This document shows, in pieces, positions 1-7,173 of a DNA stretch of 9,876 nt; positions within the stretch are counted from its first letter, which is position 1, and every line of letters begins with the position of its first letter. Source of the stretch: DATLZB01 sp035574175 (GTDB taxonomy: Bacteria; Pseudomonadota; Alphaproteobacteria; Rhizobiales; Hyphomicrobiaceae). Made by a program: the position numbers and the translations under genes. The stretch spans positions 1 through 9,876 of the forward strand of contig DATLZB010000055.1 in the NCBI GenBank assembly GCA_035574175.1. The letters run 5' to 3'. The notes below the pieces were generated by a model. It was not told the origin of the DNA. It made no database searches and was given only the letters and a program-made list of their open reading frames with translations.

Positions 1-2
1 AG

Positions 3-257
3 CGGCGGCCTGCCGCCGCATCGAATGCGCCGTCCCGCGAGCGCGGCAAACCTGCAGCCACTTCGAGTCGCGCCGACCGCAAGCTGCGCATTGCCAATGC
101 GGCCCCGGCCGTGCGCGCCGGGACAGAGGCCAAACCGCAGCCGCAGGCTGAGTCCAAGAAGAGGACGAAGCCGCCGGCCATGCCCGGCCCGGCGCACGCC
201 GCCACCGGCTTCGATCACATGCCGGCATTCCTGCGCCGACCGGTACGGACCGCCTAG
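3..257 (+). CDS. Probable DEAD-box RNA helicase, C-terminal tail (partial, 5' end outside window)
   Basis: An open frame enters from the left edge and ends at TAG 255-257, giving 84 residues without a start codon. The visible part is a low-complexity tail rich in Ala, Pro, Lys and Arg, with a basic patch (ESKKRTKPP). It closes with GFDHMPAFLRRPVRTA. From memory, RhlE-type DEAD-box helicases of alphaproteobacteria often end in a disordered basic tail followed by a short element like GDHVPAFLLRPV, and this is the basis of the call. No helicase motif lies inside the window, so the assignment rests on the tail alone. The gene converges on the TfoX-like gene, and the stop codons overlap by three bases. 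An overlapping frame beginning at ATG 25 runs further right but has an arginine- and proline-rich composition typical of a shadow. Confidence 0.5.
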   Translation, partial: RRPAAASNAPSRERGKPAATSSRADRKLRIANAAPAVRAGTEAKPQPQAESKKRTKPPAMPGPAHAATGFDHMPAFLRRPVRTA

Positions 258-616
258 CTCATGCGCCGCTTCTTTCGGGTCTGTGCGCTCGCGCGCCGCG
301 CGGCGGCGAGTGCCTTTTCCGCCCAGCCCCTCATGTCGTCGGGATCCTCGAAGAGCCGCTCCGGCGCCCGCCGATACGACATGACCGTGTTGCGCCCGGC
401 CTTCGACTGGTAAACGAACGGCTCGAGCCCTTCGGCGTCGAAATCGGACCGGTTCCCCTCGTCCGTCTTGAAGTAGAGCGTGTCGTCGGCGACGAGCGCG
501 AACATCACCCCACCGCAATAGACCCCCGCCCCGCCGAACATGCGGCGGACGGAAACGTTCCCGAGGCCGGCCAGTTGATCCGTCACGAAGTCGATGAAGG
601 CCGCGCTGGTCGGCAT
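254..616 (-). CDS. TfoX N-terminal domain protein
   Basis: This 120-residue protein matches the TfoX N-terminal domain family, with the hallmark RRMFGGAGVYCGG near residues 24-36 and the later segment DTLYFKTDEGNR. The tail (RRASAQTRKKRRMS) is strongly basic. TfoX/Sxy is a competence regulator in gammaproteobacteria, but single-domain alphaproteobacterial members have no settled function and may simply bind nucleic acid or protein. ATG 614-616 was chosen because the domain starts directly after it. A longer frame reaching 706 would only add a sequence overlapping the end of sufA. No clear Shine-Dalgarno sequence precedes the start. It begins 16 nt after the sufA stop, so it may be co-transcribed as the last operon gene, but no functional link to Fe-S assembly is evident. 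Its stop shares CTAG with the convergent upstream gene. Confidence 0.85.
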   Translation of the reverse strand: MPTSAAFIDFVTDQLAGLGNVSVRRMFGGAGVYCGGVMFALVADDTLYFKTDEGNRSDFDAEGLEPFVYQSKAGRNTVMSYRRAPERLFEDPDDMRGWAEKALAAARRASAQTRKKRRMS

Positions 617-632
617 GGCGCGAAGGGCCAAC

Positions 633-1013
633 TCAAACCTTGAGCTCCTCGAGCCGCTCTTTGGAAACGGGCTGCAGGTCAACCGACTCCCCGCAGCCGC
701 AGGCACTTTTCTGATTCGGGTTGTTGAACACGAACTGAGCCGAGATCTTGTCGACCTTCCAGTCCATCTCGGTGCCGAGCAGGTAGAGCACGGCGGCCGG
801 ATCGACGATGACCCGCGCGCCGTCGATCTCGATCACCTCGTCGAATTTGCCCACCGCCTCGGCCCAGGAGAGCGTGTACTCCATGCCTGCGCACCCGCCC
901 TTCTTGATGCCGATCTTGAGGCCGGCGGCCTCCGGCCGTGCCGCCATGAGCTGACGCACGCGTTCAGCCGCAGCGGCGGTCAGCGTCAGCACTTTCGGCC
1001 GCGGTCTTGCCAT
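633..1013 (-). CDS. sufA: A-type Fe-S carrier/scaffold protein SufA (HesB/IscA family)
   Basis: This 126-residue protein is an A-type carrier that receives Fe-S clusters from SufBCD and passes them to target apoproteins. The three conserved cluster-binding cysteines are all present: Cys41 in KKGGCAGMEY, and Cys105 and Cys107 in SACGCGESV. The core from about residue 8 to 111 covers the whole family domain, with the usual TLTAAAAERV opening and FDEVIEIDGARVIVDP middle. The start at ATG 1011-1013 is favoured over the in-frame ATG at 1028 because GGGAGAG lies 6 nt upstream and the family N-terminus begins here. It follows sufT after a 101-nt gap, larger than elsewhere in the operon, which contains a small hairpin. 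In other operons of this type the gene may be called sufA or iscA; the position at the end of a suf operon supports sufA. Confidence 0.95.
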   Translation of the reverse strand: MARPRPKVLTLTAAAAERVRQLMAARPEAAGLKIGIKKGGCAGMEYTLSWAEAVGKFDEVIEIDGARVIVDPAAVLYLLGTEMDWKVDKISAQFVFNNPNQKSACGCGESVDLQPVSKERLEELKV

Positions 1014-1019
1014 ACCGAA

Positions 1020-1026
1020 CTCTCCC
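1020..1026 (-). promoter_or_regulatory. Ribosome binding site of sufA
   Basis: GGGAGAG on the minus strand lies 6 nt before ATG 1011-1013. It decides the sufA start, since the alternative in-frame ATG at 1026-1028 overlaps this motif and has no comparable site before it. Confidence 0.7.
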
Positions 1027-1033
1027 ATGGGCC

Positions 1034-1050
1034 CGAGCGTGGAACGCTCG
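1034..1050. repeat. Inverted repeat (hairpin) ahead of the sufA ribosome binding site
   Basis: CGAGCGT (1034-1040) and ACGCTCG (1044-1050) form a perfect 7-bp stem with a 3-nt loop, in the sufT-sufA gap. It ends 7 nt before the sufA Shine-Dalgarno sequence. There is no following T-run, so it is not an obvious intrinsic terminator. An mRNA processing or stability element is possible, but this is inference. Confidence 0.55.
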
Positions 1051-1114
1051 CGTTGGCCTCTCGCCACAGAATGTAGTGATTTGGCGCCCGCTGTCGAGGT
1101 CGCGCTACGCTCTG

Positions 1115-1555
1115 TCAGAACATGCCGAGCGCGAGCTTGGCCTCCTCCGACATGCGCTCCTTGTCCCAAGGGGGATCGAAGGTGAGCGTCACCTTGGTGC
1201 CCGAGACGCCCGGCACCGCGTTGACCGCGTTTTCCACCCAGGTCGGCATCTCGCCGGCAACCGGGCAGCCCGGAGCGGTCAGCGTCATCTCGATCGACAC
1301 GTGGCGATCGTCATCGACATCGATCTTGTAGATCAGACCGAGCTCGTAGATATCGGCCGGAATCTCCGGATCGTACACGGTCTTGAGCGCCGCCACGATG
1401 TCCGCCGTGAGCTGATCGAGCTCCTCGGCGGAAAGCTTCGATCCCGGGACGGGTGTGCCGCCATCGGCAACGCTCGGCGGGGCCGCCCGCACCTCCTCCG
1501 CCCTGGAAAGGGCTCCGCTGCGGTCGCTCGGTCTGCCTTCCATCGCCATTCTCAC
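1115..1555 (-). CDS. sufT: SUF system assembly/maturation protein SufT (DUF59/MIP18 family)
   Basis: This 146-residue protein has an N-terminal extension of about 40 residues followed by a complete DUF59 (MIP18/PaaD-like) domain. The landmarks are DPEIPADIYELGLIY (62-76) and LTAPGCPVAGEMP (92-104) with the conserved Cys97, then FDPPWDKERMSEEAKLALGMF at the end. SufT-type proteins help mature Fe-S proteins, probably in cluster delivery or repair rather than de novo assembly; this is family knowledge. It starts 8 nt after the sufS stop. The start is uncertain: GTG 1553-1555 has GAGG 6 nt upstream, while ATG 1547-1549 and ATG 1541-1543 are alternatives that shorten the protein by 2 or 4 residues. 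The extension before residue 40 is poorly conserved-looking and does not help decide. Confidence 0.92.
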   Translation of the reverse strand: MRMAMEGRPSDRSGALSRAEEVRAAPPSVADGGTPVPGSKLSAEELDQLTADIVAALKTVYDPEIPADIYELGLIYKIDVDDDRHVSIEMTLTAPGCPVAGEMPTWVENAVNAVPGVSGTKVTLTFDPPWDKERMSEEAKLALGMF

Positions 1556-1563
1556 ATCCGCCC

Positions 1564-2841
1564 TCAGGCGAAGAACTCGTGCGCCTTGATCAAGGCCTCG
1601 GCCAGGGCATCCACTTCGGCCCGGGTATTATAGAGACCGAAGGAAGCCCTGCACATGGCGCCCACCCCGAACCGCTCCATCAGCGGCTGTGCACAGTGGT
1701 GTCCGGCGCGGATCGCCACCCCCGACCGGTCAATGATCGTCGACACGTCGTGGGGATGCAGGCCCTCCACAGTGAAGGCGACGATCGAGCCCTTGTCCGG
1801 CCTCTCGCCGTAGAGCGTGAGCCAGTTGAGCTCGCCGAGCCGGGCGTGGGCATACTTCATGAGCTCGTGCTCGTGCGCGGCGATCTCCGCTCGTCCGATC
1901 TGCATCATGTAGTTGAGCGCCGCCGCCAGTCCAACCGCCTCCACGATGGGCGGCGTGCCGGCCTCGAAGCGGGTCGGCGGGGGGCCATAGGTGATGCGCT
2001 CGAGCCCCACGCTCTCGATCATGGATCCGCCGCCGAGGAAGGGTGGCAGCTTCTCCAGCCACGGCTTTTTGGCATACAGCACGCCGATGCCGGTGGGCCC
2101 GTACACCTTGTGGCCGGTGAAGGCATAGAAGTCGCAATCGATGTCCTGCACGTCGACCGGCATGTGCACGGCGGCCTGCGCCCCGTCGACCAGCACGGGA
2201 ATGCCCCGCTCGTGGGCGATGCGGCACACCTCCTTCAATGGGACCACGCTGCCGAGCACGTTCGACATGTGGGTGAGCGCCACCATCTTGGTGCGCGATG
2301 TGAGCAGCGCCTCGAAAGGCTCGAGCAGGAACTCGCCGCTGTCGGAGATCGGTGCCCACTTGATGACGGCGCCCTTGCGCTCGCGCAGGAAGTGCCAGGG
2401 CACGATATTGGAGTGATGCTCCATGACGGAGAGCACGATTTCATCGCCCGCCTGGATGTGCTCGAGCCCATAGGCATAGGCCACGAGGTTGATCGCCTCC
2501 GTTACGTTCTTCGCGAACACGATCTCCTCGACCGCCCGCGCGTTGAGGAAACGGCGCGTGGTCTCCCGCGCGTCCTCGTAGTGCTGGGTGGCAATGTTCG
2601 ACAGATGGTGAATGCCGCGATGGACATTAGCGTACTCAAACTTGAGGCAATGCTCTATCGCCTCGATCACGGGCTGCGGTTTCTGCGCGCTCGCCGCATT
2701 GTCAAGGTAGACGAGCGGGCGCCCGTAGACCTCACGATAGAGGATCGGGAAATCGGCGCGGATGCGCTCGACGTCAAACCTCGACTTCGGCGCCGACCGT
2801 GCGGCGTCCGCCGAGCGCCTGGCCTGCGGCTCGCCTTCCAT
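1564..2841 (-). CDS. sufS: Cysteine desulfurase SufS (group II)
   Basis: This 425-residue PLP enzyme converts L-cysteine to alanine and leaves a persulfide on its catalytic cysteine for Fe-S assembly. The sequence shows the group II pattern: LVYLDNAASAQKP near the N-terminus (43-55), MEHHSNIVPWHFL (140-152) over the cofactor ring, the PLP lysine Lys245 in TGHKVYGPTGIGVLY, the FEAGTPPI motif (292-299), and the catalytic Cys383 in RAGHHCAQPLM. The length is slightly above the usual 406-415 because of a basic N-terminal stretch of about 20 residues. ATG 2839-2841 lies 1 nt after the sufD stop and has GAGG 10 nt upstream, suggesting coupled translation. SufS normally works with the sulfur acceptor SufE or SufU; neither is present in the window. 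It is the second desulfurase of this operon, distinct from the group I enzyme at 7174-8364. Confidence 0.97.
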   Translation of the reverse strand: MEGEPQARRSADAARSAPKSRFDVERIRADFPILYREVYGRPLVYLDNAASAQKPQPVIEAIEHCLKFEYANVHRGIHHLSNIATQHYEDARETTRRFLNARAVEEIVFAKNVTEAINLVAYAYGLEHIQAGDEIVLSVMEHHSNIVPWHFLRERKGAVIKWAPISDSGEFLLEPFEALLTSRTKMVALTHMSNVLGSVVPLKEVCRIAHERGIPVLVDGAQAAVHMPVDVQDIDCDFYAFTGHKVYGPTGIGVLYAKKPWLEKLPPFLGGGSMIESVGLERITYGPPPTRFEAGTPPIVEAVGLAAALNYMMQIGRAEIAAHEHELMKYAHARLGELNWLTLYGERPDKGSIVAFTVEGLHPHDVSTIIDRSGVAIRAGHHCAQPLMERFGVGAMCRASFGLYNTRAEVDALAEALIKAHEFFA

Positions 2842-2842
2842 G

Positions 2843-4183
2843 TCAGCTCGTCCTCTGCTGCAGCCATCCCTCGGCCAGCGTCATCAGAGCCTCGCGCACC
2901 GGTTCCTCTTCCACCTTCTCGACCGCCTCCGCGATGAACGAACGCACGAGCAGCGCGCGCGCTTCGTTTTCCGGGATACCGCGGCTGCGGCAGTAGAACA
3001 CCAGATCGGGGTCGATCTCAGCACAGGTCGAGCCGTGGCCGCAGGCCACGTCGTCGGCGTAGATCTCGAGCTCGGGCTTTGAATCGAACTCGGCCTCCGG
3101 CGACAGCATCAGCCCCTGAGCCATCTGCTTGCCGTCCGTCTTCTGTGCGCCCGGATGCACGATGATCTTGCCCTGGAAGACCGCCCGCGCCCGCCCCGAG
3201 AGCACGCTCTTGTAGAGCTCCCGGCTGACGCCGGCCGGCGCCTCGTGGTCGACGAAAAGTGTGGTGTCGAGATGCTGACTGCCCGCCGCCAGCATGGCCC
3301 CCGAGGCATCCAGCTTTGCCCCCTTGCCTTTGAAGGAGATTGCCAGCTCATTGCGCACCAGCGCGCCCGAGAGCGTCATCTGGAGGGAGCGCAGCGAGGC
3401 GCTTTCGCCGAGCTCGGCGTCCGTGTTGGAAAGATGCACGCCATCCGCCCCGGCCGGCAGGCACTTCACGTGGCGGACGTTCGCGCCACGCTGAAGCAGG
3501 AGGTCGGTGGCGGCGTTCTCTTGCCCGCCGGGCGAGGCGCCGGGAAGCGCTACGTGGACCTCGATGAGCGACAGTGCCGCACCGCCGCCGACCCTGACGA
3601 TATTGCGCGTGGTGATCGCCGTCGGCGTGTCGGCGACGCGCGCGAACACGAGCATGACCGGCCGGTCGACCCGAGCCTCGGGCCGCACCGTGAACACCGC
3701 GCCGTCGCTCATGAAGGCAAGATTGAGTGCGCGCACCGCGCCTGCCGCGTTGAAACCCCGCACGGCGAGCCTCTCGCGCACTCCCGCCCCTTCCCCGCGC
3801 AGCACGGCCGCGAGGGTGACGAACTCGGCCCATTGCGCCAGCGGCTCGGCATCCGACAGGGCCGCGCTGAAGCTGCCGTCGAGAAAGACCAGCCGGTAGG
3901 CCTTAATCGCGGCGAGCGGCCCGAGCGCACGTTCGATGTCCACTTGCGAGGCCGCGGCGAAAGCACGAAGCGGCGGCGGATAGGCCTCCTTGAGGCGCTC
4001 CCGCAGATCGGTATACTTCCACTGCTCGATGCGCCGGTGCGGCAGGCCGAAGGCTTGGAAATGCGCAAAAGCGTCGCTGCGCAGCGACTTTGCCCAGGAA
4101 GCTTCCGCCAACCGGCCATTTACCGTGGCGAAATGCTCGCCGATTGCCCGTTCGGCCTTTGTCTTTTGGACGGCCACATTCAT
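2843..4183 (-). CDS. sufD: Fe-S cluster assembly protein SufD
   Basis: This 446-residue protein is the SufD subunit of the SufBC2D scaffold, needed for iron acquisition and cluster formation. The N-terminal helical part (about 1-130) contains the family feature RRIEQWKYTDLRERL (50-64). The beta-helix core follows, with QGKIIVHPGAQKTDGKQMAQGLMLS (337-361), and the C-terminal helical domain contains CGHGSTCAEIDPDLVFYCRSRGI (381-403). His383 aligns by context with the functionally important E. coli SufD His360. ATG 4181-4183 was chosen because the alignable N-terminus begins here and it lies 23 nt after the sufC stop; the frame is open much further upstream, but that part overlaps sufC. The Shine-Dalgarno sequence is weak (GAAAG about 10 nt upstream). 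SufD is less conserved than SufB, which explains the variable middle. Confidence 0.96.
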   Translation of the reverse strand: MNVAVQKTKAERAIGEHFATVNGRLAEASWAKSLRSDAFAHFQAFGLPHRRIEQWKYTDLRERLKEAYPPPLRAFAAASQVDIERALGPLAAIKAYRLVFLDGSFSAALSDAEPLAQWAEFVTLAAVLRGEGAGVRERLAVRGFNAAGAVRALNLAFMSDGAVFTVRPEARVDRPVMLVFARVADTPTAITTRNIVRVGGGAALSLIEVHVALPGASPGGQENAATDLLLQRGANVRHVKCLPAGADGVHLSNTDAELGESASLRSLQMTLSGALVRNELAISFKGKGAKLDASGAMLAAGSQHLDTTLFVDHEAPAGVSRELYKSVLSGRARAVFQGKIIVHPGAQKTDGKQMAQGLMLSPEAEFDSKPELEIYADDVACGHGSTCAEIDPDLVFYCRSRGIPENEARALLVRSFIAEAVEKVEEEPVREALMTLAEGWLQQRTS

Positions 4184-4206
4184 CTTGATCGACTTTCGAG
4201 AGCGTT

Positions 4207-4962
4207 TCAGGCCGCCTTGGACTGGAACTCGGCATAGCCTGATTTCTCGAGCTCGATCGCGAGCTCTTTGTCGCCGGACTTCTGGATCCTGCCGCCGGCC
4301 AGCACGTGCACCCTGTCGGGCACGATGTAGTTGAGCAGACGCTGGTAGTGGGTGATGAGGAGCATCGCCCGTTCCTTGGAGCGCAGCGCGTTGACGCCGT
4401 CGGCGACGATCCGCACGGCGTCGATGTCGAGGCCGGAGTCGGTCTCGTCCAGCACGCACAGCGACGGCTCGAGCAGCGTCATCTGCAGCACCTCGGCGCG
4501 CTTCTTCTCGCCGCCCGAGAAGCCGACATTGACGGGGCGCTTCAGCATCTCCACGTCGATGCCCAATCGCTCCGCCCGCTCCCTCACCAGGCGCATGAAC
4601 TCCGCCGTGTTCAGCTCCTTTTCGCCGCGCTTCTTGCGCAACGCGTTCATCGCCGTCCGCAGGAATACAAGGCCGCTGACGCCGGGGATCTCCATCGGAT
4701 ACTGGAAGGCGAGGAATACCCCTCGTGCCGCTCGCTCGTCGGGCTCCAGGCCGAGGATCGACTCTCCCTCCCACAGGATGTCGCCCTCGGTCACCTCGTA
4801 GCCGTTGCGGCCCGCGAGCACGTAGGCGAGCGTCGACTTGCCGGAGCCGTTGGGCCCCATCATCGCATGCACTTCCCCCTTGGGGACGGAAAGCGACAGG
4901 CCGTTGAGGATCAGCTTGTCCTCTTCGGCGAGCTTCACGTGCAGGTTCTTGACCTCAAGCAT
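4207..4962 (-). CDS. sufC: Fe-S cluster assembly ATPase SufC
   Basis: This 251-residue ABC-type ATPase powers the SufBCD scaffold in the cytoplasm; it is not a transporter. Motifs in order: Walker A GPNGSGKST (36-44), Q-loop Gln87 in FQYPMEIPGV, the SufC signature FSGGEKKR (148-155), Walker B with LCVLDETDSGLD (168-179) including catalytic Glu173, and switch His205 in ITHYQRLL. The length is that of typical SufC. ATG 4960-4962 opens directly on the domain (MLEVKNLHVKL). It overlaps the end of the upstream coiled-coil gene by 8 nt (ATGCTTGA), and no good Shine-Dalgarno sequence lies close by. Translation therefore probably depends on coupling. A longer start at 5010 is possible in the frame but would add 16 residues unlike the family. 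Confidence 0.97.
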   Translation of the reverse strand: MLEVKNLHVKLAEEDKLILNGLSLSVPKGEVHAMMGPNGSGKSTLAYVLAGRNGYEVTEGDILWEGESILGLEPDERAARGVFLAFQYPMEIPGVSGLVFLRTAMNALRKKRGEKELNTAEFMRLVRERAERLGIDVEMLKRPVNVGFSGGEKKRAEVLQMTLLEPSLCVLDETDSGLDIDAVRIVADGVNALRSKERAMLLITHYQRLLNYIVPDRVHVLAGGRIQKSGDKELAIELEKSGYAEFQSKAA

Positions 4963-5212
4963 GTACTGACCACTGACCCTTCGCCTGCCAGAGCTGGTCG
5001 AAGGCTGCACTCGCGATCTGCTCGGCCTCGTCCCGCCGCTGCTTGGCCTGTTCCACGTTGGACATCAGGACCTTGATCTCGGCCGCATCCACCACCTTGA
5101 GGTTGCGCCGAGCGAGTTCCTCGCTCGCCCGCACGGCCTCGCGCTTCGCTGCGTCGGCCGCCGTTTCCGCCTCCAGCCAAGCCTGCTCCAGCTGCGCGAT
5201 GTTCATCGACAT
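4955..5212 (-). CDS. Small coiled-coil protein of unknown function between sufB and sufC
   Basis: I do not recognise this 85-residue protein. It is almost entirely helical in composition, rich in Ala, Glu, Lys, Arg and Gln, with heptad-like spacing of Leu, Val and Ile (IAQLEQAWLEAETAAD, then VLMSNVEQAKQRRDEAEQI), so a coiled coil is likely. It has no cysteine, no signal peptide and no membrane segment. The start is well fixed: GTGGAGG precedes ATG 5210-5212 by 7 nt; a second ATG at 5204-5206 would shorten it by two residues. Its stop overlaps the sufC start (ATGCTTGA), so its translation is tied to that of SufC. Its place inside the operon suggests a role linked to SufBC(D), but that is inference. 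The last codons carry a 7-bp tandem duplication (4965-4978). Confidence 0.75.
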   Translation of the reverse strand: MSMNIAQLEQAWLEAETAADAAKREAVRASEELARRNLKVVDAAEIKVLMSNVEQAKQRRDEAEQIASAAFDQLWQAKGQWSVHA

Positions 5213-5331
5213 TACACATCCTCCACTTGCAAATGCGACCGGGCTTCTCCCCGTCCCGGCCTTGCGAGCCCAGGCCAGCCCTCGTGCCTGGTGCCGTCCC
5301 GACTGTACTCCAATTGCCACACCGCCGTCAT
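5212..5331 (-). CDS. Possible 39-residue small ORF ahead of the coiled-coil gene (tentative)
   Basis: ATG 5329-5331 opens a 39-codon frame (MTAVWQLEYSRDGTRHEGW and on) that ends in TAA 5212-5214. The last A of the stop is the first base of the next start (TAATG), a typical translational coupling arrangement. I do not recognise the protein; it is charged, with four Glu-containing stretches, and has no membrane segment. Its own start has only a weak site upstream (GGAC directly before the ATG). It fills most of the otherwise empty 174-nt gap 5213-5386. The alternative is that the gap is untranslated and the overlap is chance, since the TAATG depends on only a few bases. Confidence 0.28.
   Translation of the reverse strand: MTAVWQLEYSRDGTRHEGWPGLARPGRGEARSHLQVEDV
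5220..5224 (-). promoter_or_regulatory. Strong ribosome binding site of the coiled-coil gene
   Basis: GGAGG on the minus strand is 7 nt before ATG 5210-5212. It is one of the best Shine-Dalgarno sequences of the operon and argues that the small gene downstream is truly translated. The same bases also lie in the last codons of the possible small ORF 5212-5331. Confidence 0.75.
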
Positions 5332-5386
5332 GTCCAGATATCTTTGAATCCCGCGTTACGCACGCTCAGCGAGTTGTAATCACAAT

Positions 5387-5695
5387 TTAGGGCTGTTGCT
5401 CCGCCTTTTCACCCGCCGTGCGTGAGATTCCGAAGAGCTGCCGCCGCCATCGCCACCGCCACTCGCCGTCGGTCTTGGCTCTGGCAAGTCGAACGCATGC
5501 GGCGCCCGTGAGCAGGCTTGCGGCGAGCCAGGCACCGAGAAACACCGGATGGGCCCCCGAGCGCGTCAGCGCCACGAAACCCACCGCCAATCCCGACAGC
5601 ACCAGCGCGAAGACCGTGCTCGCCACCCAACCCTTCCAGTTCTTGGGGGTCGCGCCATAGCCGTAGCTCTTTGGCTTGAACCATGCCTCGCCCAT
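5387..5695 (-). CDS. Small two-helix inner-membrane protein of unknown function, directly after sufB
   Basis: This 102-residue protein has two predicted membrane helices, about residues 23-44 (WVASTVFALVLSGLAVGFVA) and 51-70 (VFLGAWLAASLLTGAACVRL), joined by a short loop with RSGAHP. A soluble N-terminus with FKPKSYGYGATPKNWKGW precedes them, and a Trp/Arg-rich segment (GEWRWRWRRQLFG) follows. The N-terminal KPKxYGYG pattern resembles small conserved alphaproteobacterial membrane proteins of unknown role, recalled from memory only. The start ATG 5693-5695 lies 7 nt after the sufB stop, with GGTGGGAT about 10 nt upstream. Arg and Lys near the helices would place both ends in the cytoplasm. It could be a passenger gene or a membrane link for the Suf system; nothing in the sequence decides. 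Confidence 0.8.
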   Translation of the reverse strand: MGEAWFKPKSYGYGATPKNWKGWVASTVFALVLSGLAVGFVALTRSGAHPVFLGAWLAASLLTGAACVRLARAKTDGEWRWRWRRQLFGISRTAGEKAEQQP

Positions 5696-5702
5696 CGCTG
5701 CG

Positions 5703-7172
5703 CTATCCCACCGAACCTTCCAGGCTGATGCCGATCAGCTTCTGCGTCTCGGCCATGAATTCCATCGGGAGCTGCTGCAGCACGTCGCGGACGAAGCCAT
5801 TGACGATGAGTGCTACCGCCTCCTCCTCCGACAGGCCCCGCTGCATCACGTAGAACAGCTGGTCGTCGGAGATCTTGGAGGTCGTCGCCTCGTGCTCAAA
5901 GTGCGCCGATGCATTCTTGGCCTCGATATATGGCACGGTGTGGGCACCGCACTTGTCACCGATGAGAAGCGAGTCGCAGTTGGTGAAGTTGCGTGCGTTG
6001 ACGGCCTTCCGATGGGCCGAGACCAAGCCGCGATAGGTGTTCTGCGAACGCCCCGCCGCGATGCCCTTCGAGATGATCCGGCTCGAGGTGTTCTTGCCGA
6101 GATGGATCATCTTGGTGCCGGAGTCGACCTGCTGGTGGCCGTTGGAGATGGCAATCGAATAGAATTCGCCTCTGCTGCCATCCCCGCGCAGGATGCAGCT
6201 CGGGTACTTCCAGGTGATCGCCGATCCAGTCTCGACCTGGGTCCACGAAATCTTCGAGTTGCGGCCGCGGCAGTCGCCGCGCTTGGTCACGAAATTGTAG
6301 ATGCCGCCCTTGCCCTCCCTGTCGCCCGGGTACCAGTTCTGCACCGTGGAATACTTGATCTCGGCATCGTCGAGCGCGATCAGCTCGACCACGGCCGCGT
6401 GCAGCTGGTGCTCGTCGCGCATCGGCGCCGTGCAGCCTTCGAGATAGGAGACGTAAGCACCCTTGTCCGCGATGATCAGGGTACGCTCGAACTGGCCGGT
6501 CTGGCGCTCGTTGATGCGGAAGTAGGTGGAAAGCTCCATCGGGCAGCGCACGCCCTCGGGCACGTAGACGAACGAGCCGTCGGAGAACACTGCCGAATTG
6601 AGCGCGGCATAGAAGTTGTCGGACTGGGGCACCACTGAGCCCAGGTACTTCCTGACGAGATCGGGGTGCTCGCGGATCGCCTCCGACATCGAGCAGAAGA
6701 TGACGCCCGCCTTCTTCAGCTCGGCTTTGAAGGTGGTAACCACGGAAACGGAGTCAAACACCGCATCGACGGCCACGCGCGCACCCTGCACGCCGGCCAA
6801 AACTTCCCGCTCCTTGAGCGGGATGCCGAGCCGCTCGTAGGTGCGCAGCAGCTCCGGATCGACCTCCTCCAGAGAGCGCGGTCCTTCGCTGCTCTTCGGT
6901 GCCGCGTAATAGTAGAGATTCTGGAAGTCGATCTTCGGATACTTGACGTTGGCCCAGGTGGGCTCGGTGAGCAGCTTCCAGCGCCGGAAGGACTCAAGCC
7001 GCCATGCCAACATCCACTCCGGCTCCCCCTTCCTGGCCGAGATGAAGCGGATGATGTCCTCGTTGAGGCCTTTGGGTGCCTTGATCGACTCGATGTTGGT
7101 CTCGAACCCGTACTTGTACTGATCGACGTCGATCTTCTTGACGCGTTCGATGGTTTCCTGGACTGCCGGCAT
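5703..7172 (-). CDS. sufB: Fe-S cluster assembly scaffold SufB
   Basis: This 489-residue protein is the central scaffold subunit that receives sulfur and builds the cluster in the SufBC2D complex. It is full length and highly typical: YKYGFETNIESIKAPKGLNEDIIRFIS near the N-terminus, SDGSFVYVPEGVRCPMELSTYFRIN (197-221), SYLEGCTAPMRDEHQLHAAVVEL (242-264) and NARNFTNCDSLLIGDKCGAHTVPYIEAKN (392-420). By context with E. coli, Cys399 corresponds to the essential Cys405, and His427-Glu428 in FEHEATTSKI to His433-Glu434. Cys247 is in the place of E. coli Cys254. The start ATG 7170-7172 has GGGAG 6 nt upstream and lies 1 nt after the stop of the preceding desulfurase gene, so the two are probably translationally coupled. 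The order desulfurase-sufB is seen in rhizobial suf operons. Confidence 0.98.
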   Translation of the reverse strand: MPAVQETIERVKKIDVDQYKYGFETNIESIKAPKGLNEDIIRFISARKGEPEWMLAWRLESFRRWKLLTEPTWANVKYPKIDFQNLYYYAAPKSSEGPRSLEEVDPELLRTYERLGIPLKEREVLAGVQGARVAVDAVFDSVSVVTTFKAELKKAGVIFCSMSEAIREHPDLVRKYLGSVVPQSDNFYAALNSAVFSDGSFVYVPEGVRCPMELSTYFRINERQTGQFERTLIIADKGAYVSYLEGCTAPMRDEHQLHAAVVELIALDDAEIKYSTVQNWYPGDREGKGGIYNFVTKRGDCRGRNSKISWTQVETGSAITWKYPSCILRGDGSRGEFYSIAISNGHQQVDSGTKMIHLGKNTSSRIISKGIAAGRSQNTYRGLVSAHRKAVNARNFTNCDSLLIGDKCGAHTVPYIEAKNASAHFEHEATTSKISDDQLFYVMQRGLSEEEAVALIVNGFVRDVLQQLPMEFMAETQKLIGISLEGSVG

Positions 7173-7173
7173 T

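Noticed and set aside
1453..2937. Long plus-strand open frame of 494 codons opposite sufS
   Set aside because: It mirrors sufS codon by codon and has an arginine/histidine/glycine-rich composition typical of GC-rich antisense shadows; no family motif is seen.
3155..4237. Plus-strand frame of 360 codons opposite sufD
   Set aside because: Shadow of sufD; charged, repetitive composition and no plausible ribosome site.
5018..5320. Reading the coiled-coil gene from GTG 5318-5320
   Set aside because: The strong ribosome site GGAGG at 5220-5224 places the start at 5212, and the added residues look like non-coding sequence.
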